Assembly (NCBI RefSeq): GCF_000157915.1
Contig: NZ_EQ973643.1
Location: 83,078 to 147,077 of the forward strand
Origin: Phocaeicola coprophilus DSM 18228 = JCM 13818
Lineage (GTDB): Bacteria > Bacteroidota > Bacteroidia > Bacteroidales > Bacteroidaceae
DNA length: 64,000 bases
Direction of reading: 5' to 3'
A program made the position numbers and the translations under genes. This document shows positions 8,337 to 16,906 of this stretch, piece by piece. Every line of letters begins with the position of its first letter. Within the stretch, counting starts at the first letter, position 1. Below the pieces are notes generated by a model. It did not search any database and was not told the origin of the DNA. It worked only from the letters and a program-made list of their open reading frames with translations.

Positions 8337-9248
8337 TTATAGCGGAACAAGTTCCGTATCAGATCCCTGCTCCCATTCATCCAGAACAGGACGGGTTACG
8401 ATATCAATGTCATCTTTACGGATAGTAACAGTATAAATCGTATTACGTTTCAAGTCTCCTTCTATCAATTTACGCAAACGACGGGGAGATTCACCATCGA
8501 AACTGACAACAACTTCTACCTGTATTCCCTGATTTTCCTGCTCACCTAAATAAAGGACACCGGAAGCATCCTGGCTCAAAGGCTCATCGAATACCAAAGT
8601 TGTATCTGCACGCAAGGCACCTTCTGGAGTCTTTACTCCCTCTGATTGCGGGAAAAGATATGCAGAACGGGCAATACCTGACAGTGTTAAACTACTTAAA
8701 GATGCTGTACCTGCCACATTAAATTTCAAGTCCAGACGAGTCATTCCTCGTTTCAGATTTAATGGAAGTGCTCCGCCATTATCTGCATAGGTCTCTAAAG
8801 CTACTGATCCGACAGCATATCCGGCAGACTTTGAATCAGGCAATGCTACGACAGTCTTCAGCCACTCTTCCTCGGTCATTCCAGAATCCTGCAAATGATC
8901 CCAGTCTACCAATGCAGACGTATTTGCCAACATATACAAGTTACCTTCAGTCCGGTCTACTTGTAACGTACACTCATCGCCTGATACAGACAAGCCCCTA
9001 TAGACCTTTGTCAGAACTCCATCTTCAAACAGACATGCCTGCATGTCAAAGATCTCCGAATCACTTTCTACCGCTTGTCCCCCTCCATCAAATGCAACCC
9101 AACGAGCTGTTACAACCCGGGAAGCTATCTCTTCACCAGGCGACTGAGGTCCATTTGAATCGCTGGAGCAAGCCATAAACATTTGTGACAATAAAGCCAC
9201 AGAACCAATCATTAAACCTTTCTTAAAAACAAATCCCTTCAATTCCAT
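8337..9248 (-). CDS. FimB/Mfa2-like surface lipoprotein
   Basis: 303 aa. The signal peptide has lipobox FMAC (Cys27), followed by a Ser/Asp-rich tether. Family-like blocks: MQACLFEDGVLTKVYRGL, GNLYMLANTSALVDW, LKRGMTRLDLKF, ARSAYLFPQSEG and the C-terminal LKRNTIYTVTIRKD strand, ending at DEWEQGSDTELVPL. It is a stand-alone version of the N-terminal module seen in both neighbours, without the large C-terminal domain. Proteins of this kind sit in the outer membrane and anchor or cap type V (Mfa/Fim) fimbriae in Porphyromonas and Bacteroides; whether a fimbria is made here is unclear because no obvious major fimbrillin is present. AT-rich spacers of 95 nt and 123 nt separate it from its neighbours. 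Confidence 0.82.
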   Translation of the reverse strand: MELKGFVFKKGLMIGSVALLSQMFMACSSDSNGPQSPGEEIASRVVTARWVAFDGGGQAVESDSEIFDMQACLFEDGVLTKVYRGLSVSGDECTLQVDRTEGNLYMLANTSALVDWDHLQDSGMTEEEWLKTVVALPDSKSAGYAVGSVALETYADNGGALPLNLKRGMTRLDLKFNVAGTASLSSLTLSGIARSAYLFPQSEGVKTPEGALRADTTLVFDEPLSQDASGVLYLGEQENQGIQVEVVVSFDGESPRRLRKLIEGDLKRNTIYTVTIRKDDIDIVTRPVLDEWEQGSDTELVPL

Positions 9249-9371
9249 TTCTCTTACTTAATTTAACCTTACAACTAAATCTGCTTATTTTCTACAATAT
9301 AAAAATCTTATAACCCTTTTTGTTTATCATTATTTATAAGCAATCATACTTATCTAAGTCTATCATGCTTT

Positions 9372-11639
9372 TTATTCATACATATACCGCACTGGAGTCT
9401 TAATGCAACGAATCGTACGAGTCTTGGACGAATTATTTGCAGCATATTTAATCCAGGACCTTCTTCCTCCTGAAGAATTAGCCGGATAACCTTCAATACC
9501 CCATGTCATGCCTTTTCGTCCACTGGTTGCAAACAAGGCTACCATACGAGATACAGATCCTTCTGAAGCATCCCACTGATGCCCCAAAGAAGCCATCACC
9601 CAATGGGAACCATCCGCTTCATGATAAAAGTCATAAACATTTACCGGTCCATATTCTTTTCCGTTTACAGTTAATATCCGTTCAGTGATCGTATACGACA
9701 AACGCTGTCCCAAGCCATTATCAAATGCATCAGAACCATATCCCAACGCACAGTCATTACCCCAGGCAAAGAAACGGAAATCATCATAATCCGGGATTTC
9801 ATAGCCTGCAGGTGCCATCGCACTTGCATCCATTGCACCAAAATCCTGAGCAGAGACAGAGAATCCTTCATACCAGAATCCATTATCACCTGACTGCAAT
9901 TTCAATCCCTGCAAATTTCCACCTTGATACTGATCGCCCAATAACTCCAGGAAACGTTCATTGCTACAAGTCAACAGATATTCTCCTAGCTGGTCTGCCG
10001 AAACCGGATCATCAGCAATTGTTACCTGATCCTCAAAACTCCGAACATTTCCACGCAGATTATACTTGCACCACCATGTACCATTTACACAGACGACAGG
10101 CAATCCCCAGTTACGCCGTTTCACTACATACGAATCCAGTTCTGAACCATCCGAGCCATAAATGACCAGTTCTACCTGTTGTGCACGACCGTCAGCCAAT
10201 GGATCATTGGGCTTCCATCCTCCTTCCAGAACAAATTCACTATCGGTTTCACCCGGGAATAACTTTGCCCAAGGATCTTCTCCTTCAGGTAAACGTAAAC
10301 GAAGTTCATAATCACCATCCAGCTCCAGATGAGCCAGTGTACCATCTGCATAAGTACCCAGGTCACATATTCCATCAGCACCGAATGATACACGCCCCTC
10401 TGTCACCTGCAAAGGATTACGATCAAAAGCCACGACAATGCGTCCTTCCTGTACCTCATCTGCCGAGAAATTCAGGTGAATAAATCCGCGTTTCTCCCCC
10501 GGCATACATTTCACCGATTCAATTTCAGCCATCGCGATGCGCTCCATTCCTTTTTGACGTTGATCTGCTTCAGTATCCAGTTCAACCCGGACTCCATCTA
10601 CATAACCATCTATCGAAGCTTGCAATCCGGATGTTCCGGCAATGGCTAGACGTATGACATTATTTTGGAAGGGTACAAACACCGTATCTGCATGCAGACT
10701 AAGGCGTGCTCCTTCAGGCAAAACCGAGCCACTTGCATCAACGTATACTTTCTGGGATACTTCCGGAGTTACCGGATCCGTTTCAATCCAGTCACTGGCT
10801 ACGACATCAAGAAAAGCCTGAGCTCCCATACCAAGTACCCGTAAGGTATACACCGTATTACTTTTCAGAGCCGGGACTTGTGTCCGTACCCAATGACGGT
10901 TACCATTGACCAGCAAAAGTGCTTCGATCTCTACAGGAGCCTCCAAGGGAGCTACAGGAAGATAGCGAAGTACACCACCTCCTTCAGGTAATGGCTCATC
11001 CGTCAGCTGACGTGTCCATGTCATTGTTTCACCAGGAGTTCCCACAGGTACTCCGTCTGAAGGGAAAAGCAAACCGTCTGCCGGTATTCCCCGCATCGTC
11101 ACACTCATCACTTCCACACCCTCAACAGGCATCATGAGATCCACTCTCGCCACACTGCGTCGAAGTTCCATGTTCAAGGTTTCCCCATGTCCGGCATCTT
11201 TCAGATCCACCTGTCCTCCCATCACAAAAGCTTCGGAGGTCAGCCCTTTCTCTCCCAAAGGCAGACTCAGGAACTCCTCCAGTGTAGTTACATCTTCTAC
11301 GGGATTCCGTCCGGCAAGTGTCTCTTCCCCATTGGCCAACAGGTAAAGCATTCCTCGCATCTGTCTTGGAGACAAAGAAGTCATACCCTCACCATCCGGC
11401 AACGAAAGATTCAGTACTTCACGCAGAGTTCCATCTTCAAACCGATAAGCTGTCAGTTCCTTCAGTTGTATGTTTTCTCCTGCATCCGAACTTCCGTCAG
11501 GAGTACGTGTAATCAGTGCCAGCCGTACTGTACCATCCGGCACAGCATTCATATCTCCTGCCTCATCTGTACAACTTACTCCAAGCAGAGTAACCATTGC
11601 TATTATTATCAGTTTTATCTCTTCAACCAGTCTTCTCAT
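9372..11639 (-). CDS. FimB/Mfa2-like lipoprotein fused to a large FISUMP-like domain
   Basis: 755 aa from the ATG at 11639 (MRRLVEEIKL..., preceded by AAGG). ATGs at 11660 and 11687 give 762 and 771 aa. The lipobox is LGVSC. The N-terminal module (about 300 aa) has LTAYRFEDGTLREV, RGMLYLLANGEETL, LRRSVARVDLMMPV and LKSNTVYTLRVLG. After the W at the module end comes a linker, then a domain with VLPEGARLSLHADT, GGWKPNDPLADGR, VKRRNWGLPV, NGTWWCKYNLRGN, APAGYEIPDYDDF and a terminal RTIRCIKTPVRYMY. Such architecture suggests an outer-membrane-anchored adhesin or fimbrial tip protein. It begins about 60 nt after the stop of the metzincin gene (11700), so the two are likely co-transcribed. This intact copy is the reference showing that the 7372-8241 / 5987-7399 pair is split. 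Confidence 0.82.
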   Translation of the reverse strand: MRRLVEEIKLIIIAMVTLLGVSCTDEAGDMNAVPDGTVRLALITRTPDGSSDAGENIQLKELTAYRFEDGTLREVLNLSLPDGEGMTSLSPRQMRGMLYLLANGEETLAGRNPVEDVTTLEEFLSLPLGEKGLTSEAFVMGGQVDLKDAGHGETLNMELRRSVARVDLMMPVEGVEVMSVTMRGIPADGLLFPSDGVPVGTPGETMTWTRQLTDEPLPEGGGVLRYLPVAPLEAPVEIEALLLVNGNRHWVRTQVPALKSNTVYTLRVLGMGAQAFLDVVASDWIETDPVTPEVSQKVYVDASGSVLPEGARLSLHADTVFVPFQNNVIRLAIAGTSGLQASIDGYVDGVRVELDTEADQRQKGMERIAMAEIESVKCMPGEKRGFIHLNFSADEVQEGRIVVAFDRNPLQVTEGRVSFGADGICDLGTYADGTLAHLELDGDYELRLRLPEGEDPWAKLFPGETDSEFVLEGGWKPNDPLADGRAQQVELVIYGSDGSELDSYVVKRRNWGLPVVCVNGTWWCKYNLRGNVRSFEDQVTIADDPVSADQLGEYLLTCSNERFLELLGDQYQGGNLQGLKLQSGDNGFWYEGFSVSAQDFGAMDASAMAPAGYEIPDYDDFRFFAWGNDCALGYGSDAFDNGLGQRLSYTITERILTVNGKEYGPVNVYDFYHEADGSHWVMASLGHQWDASEGSVSRMVALFATSGRKGMTWGIEGYPANSSGGRRSWIKYAANNSSKTRTIRCIKTPVRYMYE

Positions 11640-11699
11640 ATACCTTACATTCTTATTCATATAATACACCATCCATATCAGATCCATACAGACATCACT

Positions 11700-13559
11700 T
11701 TAACGATAGAGGGTCGCATTTGAGCTACTTTCCAGATATCGAGGTGAGTCTATCGGAAAATCTTTCAGATGAGTCACATAAAAATTATTCATCAATTGCT
11801 GCGCCCATGGTCCGTAAGTGAACGAACTGCTATGTGAATATCCCATCACATGGCCCAGTTCATGAAACATAATTTCGCAGGAATAAGTATTCCAATAATG
11901 CTGCAGCCATGCCTGCTGGTATGCACCGAAAGTAGATCCTCCTCCCAAACCGAGCACTCCATTTCCTGAATATACCAGTCCTACACAGAGTGTACGGCTC
12001 TGACGCATCTGTGCAAGTACTTTGTCAGCCGTTACCCGGTCTGTAGGTCCTCCGTTTCCATAAAGGATATCTTCATTTTCACGCAAAATCTGTTCATGTT
12101 CCGGCGTATCAATCATATAAGTAAAATTGAGGAACAATGCAATTGACTCCCTGCAATGGACAGGTCGAATTCCCATCCAGTTTCCTACAGGTCCTCCATC
12201 CGGACGGGTAGGATCACCGCCATAAAGTCCCCAATAAATGGTCCAGCCGTGACGAATGGCTCCCAGCTTTTCCCAATAAGGATCATCACTGTGCAGGCTG
12301 ATCTGAGCCTGTGCCATTTCTTCCGGATTCATACGTTCCCACTCAACCAATCTGCCACTGGCTGTACGGCACAGAGCAGAACGTTCAGCCAACGGCAATT
12401 CACGCTCCAGATCTACAAAAGGAGGAACAGTATCAAGATATGCTACATCAACAGCTTCCTCCTTTCCGGGGAAAAGAGCACGCACCGTTACCTTTCCCAA
12501 ACCACGGGGTGAATAGAAACGCATATGCAGTTTTCCTTCCGAAGTAATCTGTGTCTGCAAAGGATTTGAAGTATTAAAACTTCTTTGGGAACGATCTGTA
12601 TATACCTGCCAAGGCTCATCGTCTGCCAGAATCCGGGAAGTATGTACTTCACTGAAATCCGCTGAAGCAATATAAACTGCAGCCTGACGGTCATCCGGAT
12701 GCACCACCTTTGTCATTACCGGCACACTTACTCCGGCTTTCAATGACTCAAGGACAAAAGGATATTCCAGACAGGTACGTACTCCTAAAAAATGACGGGT
12801 TTCCACATCCACCGTACCTTCAGCATGAACAGCCGGATTCAAAGGAGGAAGTCGAAAAGCCGCTACACTATCAAGTGACAGTTCCAGATCCGAAGCTTCT
12901 CCATATCCACTCCATTCTCCGGAAGCAGACAAAGACGATGCCAGACTTAATCCTTGCAACTGAACCTTACGGGCCACTGCCATCCGTTCCACATCAGTCG
13001 AAGCAAAAGCAAATCCGAAAGACAATCTGCTACAAATCGGATACTGAACGATTTCTTCACTTGTAGTCACTTGTTCCTGTCCTCCACTGACCGTTACTTC
13101 CAGCGGGGTTGATGAATAATAATATTCAGCTTCCAGCGGAGCTACTTTTGCAGGGAAAGAAAACCATTCTTCATCTGCCCGTGACAAAGAATTCACCCGT
13201 ACACCATCACGGGAAATATCACCACGAACTCCCATTACCGACAGACGATAGCTTCCTTCATGAAGACCTTCCAGACGGAGTGATGAAGTATTGCAGTCGT
13301 AATTCCATTTTACCGAAGAAAGCACCAGACCACTTTCATCACAAACAGAAACAAAAAGAGTATCATAACCACCTCCGGCACGAGAAGCATTTTCCACATC
13401 TTCGGACAAACCTTCATAATTCATTGAACGCAACTGAAGTTTCACTCCCCCGTAGCCTGTCATGGAAGACATTGCAGTTTCTTCTTTACAGCCAGAAAGA
13501 ACAAGAATCAATAAAAATACAAAAACATGGATTTTCGACATAAATATCGGTTTCTTCAT
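11700..13559 (-). CDS. Lipoprotein with C-terminal metzincin-type zinc protease motif
   Basis: 619 aa. The signal peptide ends in lipobox LSGC (Cys24). Residues about 30-330 are beta-rich and resemble FimB/Mfa2-like modules (LRLEGLHEGSYRLSVMGV, SVPVMTKVVHPDDRQAAVYI). From about residue 340 a second region begins, with WTIYWGLYGGDP and the catalytic-looking MFHELGHVMGYSH: H566, E567, H570, G573 and H576 form a complete HExxHxxGxxH zinc site as in metzincins. A downstream Met (QQLMNN) could form the Met-turn. Only 43 residues follow H576, short but enough for a minimal metzincin C-lobe. First gene of the minus-strand cluster. Predicted location is the outer membrane, facing out or in. The peptidase assignment rests on the motif; the fusion with a fimbrial-type module is inferred from pattern. 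Confidence 0.8.
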   Translation of the reverse strand: MKKPIFMSKIHVFVFLLILVLSGCKEETAMSSMTGYGGVKLQLRSMNYEGLSEDVENASRAGGGYDTLFVSVCDESGLVLSSVKWNYDCNTSSLRLEGLHEGSYRLSVMGVRGDISRDGVRVNSLSRADEEWFSFPAKVAPLEAEYYYSSTPLEVTVSGGQEQVTTSEEIVQYPICSRLSFGFAFASTDVERMAVARKVQLQGLSLASSLSASGEWSGYGEASDLELSLDSVAAFRLPPLNPAVHAEGTVDVETRHFLGVRTCLEYPFVLESLKAGVSVPVMTKVVHPDDRQAAVYIASADFSEVHTSRILADDEPWQVYTDRSQRSFNTSNPLQTQITSEGKLHMRFYSPRGLGKVTVRALFPGKEEAVDVAYLDTVPPFVDLERELPLAERSALCRTASGRLVEWERMNPEEMAQAQISLHSDDPYWEKLGAIRHGWTIYWGLYGGDPTRPDGGPVGNWMGIRPVHCRESIALFLNFTYMIDTPEHEQILRENEDILYGNGGPTDRVTADKVLAQMRQSRTLCVGLVYSGNGVLGLGGGSTFGAYQQAWLQHYWNTYSCEIMFHELGHVMGYSHSSSFTYGPWAQQLMNNFYVTHLKDFPIDSPRYLESSSNATLYR

Positions 13560-13929
13560 TTTTAACTAAACAATACACTTACACAAACATTCTTTGGAAC
13601 TAAACCCAACCTGTAAATACTCCTCCAGAGTATTTCATTCACATCTCTCTCTTATTCATATTTTCTTTTTACCTCTCTGAAAAAATCACATTCTTTAAAC
13701 AAGAAGACCCACCTTTTGCTCAAAAAAGGTCGGTTCATTAATATCTATTAACTATAATAACAGTTTTTAGAAGAAGATTTTTCATTTTTATACAAAAAAG
13801 AAGAAGATAACCGTTCTTCTTTACTCTTCTCTTTTTTACAGAAAAGAAGAACACAGACGTTCCAGTTTCCATTTTATTTCATTATTTTTGGAGCAAGAAC
13901 AAATCACAAAACTAATACCTAAGAAAACC
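13560..13929. other. Divergent intergenic region between the surface-protein cluster and malQ
   Basis: About 370 nt containing the starts of two divergent units. It holds the inverted repeat at 13615-13635 and, near 13795-13825, an AAAGAAGAA...TTCTTCTTT stem with an 8-nt loop, followed by further runs of AGAAGAA/TTCTTC and a T-rich stretch. No convincing TAnnTTTG element and no gene were seen. The purine/pyrimidine asymmetry is marked. Confidence 0.5.
13615..13635. repeat. Perfect inverted repeat in the leader of the surface-protein cluster
   Basis: AAATACTC (13615-13622) and GAGTATTT (13628-13635) with a 5-nt spacer, 56 nt upstream of the 13559 start. It could be a regulator-binding site or a leader hairpin. 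Confidence 0.5.
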
Positions 13930-16608
13930 ATGAAACTGACTTTTCGTATTCGTTATCGTACCGTCTGGGGAGAAAATCTCCGAATTATCCTGAACGAAGA
14001 GGAAAACAACAGCATTCCTCTGACGACACGGGACGGTGTGATCTGGCAAAACAGTTATGAATATTTTACCACAGATATAGAAAAAGTAATCACCTACCGA
14101 TATGGCGTTTTCCGTGGAGAAACTTGTGTCCGGAAAGAGTTCGGAGCCATTCCTCATTCATTCTATTTAGGCAATGCCCAGCAAACGCACTATATTCTGG
14201 ATGATTGCTGGCGGGAACTTCCTGCAGACTTTCACCGTTACAGCTCTGCATTCAACCTTCCTCATCCTCTTTCCCGTCCCAACAAACTGCCGGACGGAGT
14301 AGGAAGCTGTGTCACTTTCCGGGCTCTTTGTCCGGGCCTGTCGCATAAGAAACAGGCCCTGGCCATCAGCGGAAGTTGCAATGCTTTGGGTAACTGGGAC
14401 TGGTTCCGGCCTATCCGTATGCAGGAAGTCGCCCCGAATGTATGGCATCTGACACTGGATGCTTCAAGCCTTCCTCCATCCTTTGAATACAAATTCGTAG
14501 CTGTCAATGCCGAAACCGGAGCCGTTGAAGAATGGGAAGGCCGCCCGAACCGGACCTTCCACATCCAGCCTCTGATGAGGGGAGAAACATATCTGCCGAT
14601 GGAAACGGAAGTATTCTTCAACCTTCCTCCCCGGAAGATTGCCGGATGTGCAATTCCATTGTTCTCCATCCGTTCGGAAGGAAGCTGTGGCACCGGAGAC
14701 TTCGGAGACTTGAAATCATTTATCGACTGGGCTGCCGACACCGGACAACAAGCCGTGCAATTATTGCCGATCAATGATACCTCCGGTAACGGAGGATGGA
14801 TGGATTCTTATCCGTACAGTGCTATTTCCATTTATGCCTTCCATCCCATGTACATTGACCTCCGGCAACTTCCCGAACCGGAAGATAAAGAGGAAGCACA
14901 GCTTTTTGAAACAGAAAGGCGCAAACTGAATGCCCAGCCTTTACTGGACTACGAAGCTGTGAACAAACTGAAACTGGCTTATCTGAGAACAGCCTTTCGG
15001 CAGGAAGGAGACGAAGTTCTGTCATCTGAAGAATTCCTGAGTTTCTTCGCGCACAATGAATCATGGCTGCAACCTTATGCTGCTTTCTGCTACCTGCGTG
15101 ATCTGAACCATACACCCGACTTCCACCAATGGAGCAAGTATCAGACCTACGATGCTGCTGAGATTGCCAAACTATGCAATCCGGAAAACGAAGTCTATCC
15201 AAAGATTGCATTCCATTATTATATACAATACCAACTCCACAAGCAATTGCTGGACGCTGCCAGCCATGCCCGCCAACGGGGAGTCATTCTCAAGGGCGAC
15301 ATTCCCATCGGCATCAGCCGGTGCAGTGTGGAAGCATGGACGGAACCCTATTATTTCAACATGAACGGACAGGCGGGAGCACCGCCCGATGCATTCTCCA
15401 CAAACGGACAAAACTGGGGATTCCCTACTTACAACTGGGAAGTTATGGAGAAAGACAACTACCTGTGGTGGCGGAAACGCTTTGCCAAGATGGCAGAATA
15501 CTTCACGGCTTACCGCATTGACCACATTCTGGGATTCTTCCGTATCTGGGAAATCCCGACTCACTCCGTACATGGTCTGCTGGGACATTTCGTCCCTGCC
15601 CTGCCCATGAGCGAAGAAGAAATCCGAAGTTTCGGGCTTAATTTCCGGAAAGACTTCATGACCCGGCCCTTCATCTGTGACTACATGCTGAATACCATGT
15701 TCGGCGACCGGAGCGATGAAGTTCGCCAGACTTTTGTCCGCCATCTGCATCATGACCTTTATGCCATGCGTCCGGAATTCGATACCCAACGAAAGGTAGA
15801 AGCTTATTTTGCCGGCAAGAATGACGAAGAAAGTCTGAAAATGAAAGAAGGACTGTACAGCCTCATCAGTGATGTTCTGTTTGTATCAGACCGGGATCAT
15901 CCCGAACTATATCATCCCCGTATCTGTGTGCAGAATGATTTTATCTTCAAACAACTGAGCGGAAAAGAACAAGAAGCTTTCAATCATCTGTACAATCACT
16001 ATTATTATCAGCGCCACAATGAGTTCTGGTATCAGGAAGCAATGAAGAAACTGCCGGTTCTTACCCAGTCCACTCCTATGCTGGTCTGCGGAGAAGACCT
16101 CGGCATGGTTCCGGAATGTGTCGCATGGGTCATGGAACGTCTCCAGATCCTTTCACTCGAGATTCAACGCATGCCTAAGGCTTTCGGGCAGGAGTTCGGC
16201 CGTCTCTGCGATTACCCCTTCCATTCCGTATGCTCTACCGGAACACACGACATGTCCACACTCCGGGGATGGTGGGAAGAAGATCCGGCAGTTACCGAAC
16301 GCTTTTACCGTCAGGAACTGGGATGCTGGGGTGAAGTTCCCCGACAGGCTTCGGGATGGATCTGCAAAGAGATTATACGCCGGCATCTGAACAGTCCTTC
16401 CCTGCTGTGCATTCTTCCATGGCAGGACTGGATGGCTATCGACGAAAAGCTGCGCAATCTGGACGCTGCCGCCGAACGGATCAATATTCCTGCCAACCCA
16501 CACCATTACTGGCGCTGGAGAATGCATCTTACTTTGGAAGAACTGGCAGAGCATAAAGATCTTTCTTCAGAAATCCGAACATTGATTCAGGAAGCAGGAA
16601 GAGAATAA
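13930..16608 (+). CDS. malQ: 4-alpha-glucanotransferase (GH77) with N-terminal starch-binding domains
   Basis: 892 aa from the ATG at 13930 (MKLTFRIRYRTVWGENL). A TTG at 13888 would add 14 unlikely residues. Two CBM20-type starch-binding modules precede the catalytic domain (roughly residues 1-115 and 125-235; the second shows GSCNALGNWDW and FEYKFVAV). The GH77 barrel follows, with RIDHILGFFRIW (nucleophile Asp in RIDH), CGEDLGMVP (acid/base Glu) and STGTHDMSTLRGWW. Bacteroidetes MalQ proteins usually have this long CBM20-CBM20-GH77 layout. It disproportionates malto-oligosaccharides in the cytoplasm, feeding products of the adjacent Sus locus into metabolism. No signal peptide. It is convergent with susR. 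Confidence 0.95.
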   Translation: MKLTFRIRYRTVWGENLRIILNEEENNSIPLTTRDGVIWQNSYEYFTTDIEKVITYRYGVFRGETCVRKEFGAIPHSFYLGNAQQTHYILDDCWRELPADFHRYSSAFNLPHPLSRPNKLPDGVGSCVTFRALCPGLSHKKQALAISGSCNALGNWDWFRPIRMQEVAPNVWHLTLDASSLPPSFEYKFVAVNAETGAVEEWEGRPNRTFHIQPLMRGETYLPMETEVFFNLPPRKIAGCAIPLFSIRSEGSCGTGDFGDLKSFIDWAADTGQQAVQLLPINDTSGNGGWMDSYPYSAISIYAFHPMYIDLRQLPEPEDKEEAQLFETERRKLNAQPLLDYEAVNKLKLAYLRTAFRQEGDEVLSSEEFLSFFAHNESWLQPYAAFCYLRDLNHTPDFHQWSKYQTYDAAEIAKLCNPENEVYPKIAFHYYIQYQLHKQLLDAASHARQRGVILKGDIPIGISRCSVEAWTEPYYFNMNGQAGAPPDAFSTNGQNWGFPTYNWEVMEKDNYLWWRKRFAKMAEYFTAYRIDHILGFFRIWEIPTHSVHGLLGHFVPALPMSEEEIRSFGLNFRKDFMTRPFICDYMLNTMFGDRSDEVRQTFVRHLHHDLYAMRPEFDTQRKVEAYFAGKNDEESLKMKEGLYSLISDVLFVSDRDHPELYHPRICVQNDFIFKQLSGKEQEAFNHLYNHYYYQRHNEFWYQEAMKKLPVLTQSTPMLVCGEDLGMVPECVAWVMERLQILSLEIQRMPKAFGQEFGRLCDYPFHSVCSTGTHDMSTLRGWWEEDPAVTERFYRQELGCWGEVPRQASGWICKEIIRRHLNSPSLLCILPWQDWMAIDEKLRNLDAAAERINIPANPHHYWRWRMHLTLEELAEHKDLSSEIRTLIQEAGRE

Positions 16609-16648
16609 CCGCCAGCCGACTTTTCTTCCGGCTCATTCAAAAGAAACA

Positions 16649-16703
16649 TCCGCCGACAGACTGCAAAGCCCCTGGCTGAACAGGCTGCCGGCGGACTTTT
16701 TAT
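16649..16703 (+). terminator. Rho-independent terminator of malQ
   Basis: TCCGCCGACAG (16649-16659) pairs with CTGCCGGCGGA (16685-16695), 11 bp including one G-U wobble, followed by CTTTTTAT. Confidence 0.8.
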
Positions 16704-16721
16704 CGCATGGAGAAGCACGCC

Positions 16722-16833
16722 ACAACGAGTAGTATGATGGGGCAGAAACGTGCGGTCGATGGAGTCGCAGCGAGTAGTACGATGAGGCGGAAACGTGCGG
16801 TCGATGAAGCCGCAATGTACGGTCAATAAAACC
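16722..16833. repeat. 45-bp tandem repeat, two full copies plus a partial
   Basis: 16722-16766 and 16767-16811 are 45-bp copies differing at only a few positions. Both contain CGAGTAGTA and GAAACGTGCGGTCGATG. A partial, degenerate continuation runs to about 16833. It lies between the malQ terminator and the susR stop. Its length is a multiple of three, so the minus strand reads as a 15-residue repeat inside a 79-codon frame that I do not regard as a gene. Confidence 0.75.
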
Positions 16834-16906
16834 GCAACGGATAATATGATGAAAAAGAACAGATACAGACTGAGGCGGAGGATAGTTCCCTCCTTCCTCC
16901 CTTGAA

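Noticed and set aside
13615-13635. Invertible promoter site
   Set aside because: Only one inverted repeat is present with a 5-nt spacer; no second distant copy flanks a promoter segment and no recombinase gene is nearby.
16587-16826. 79-codon minus-strand frame across the 45-bp repeats
   Set aside because: It overlaps the end of malQ and its terminator, and its repeated residues only reflect the DNA repeat.
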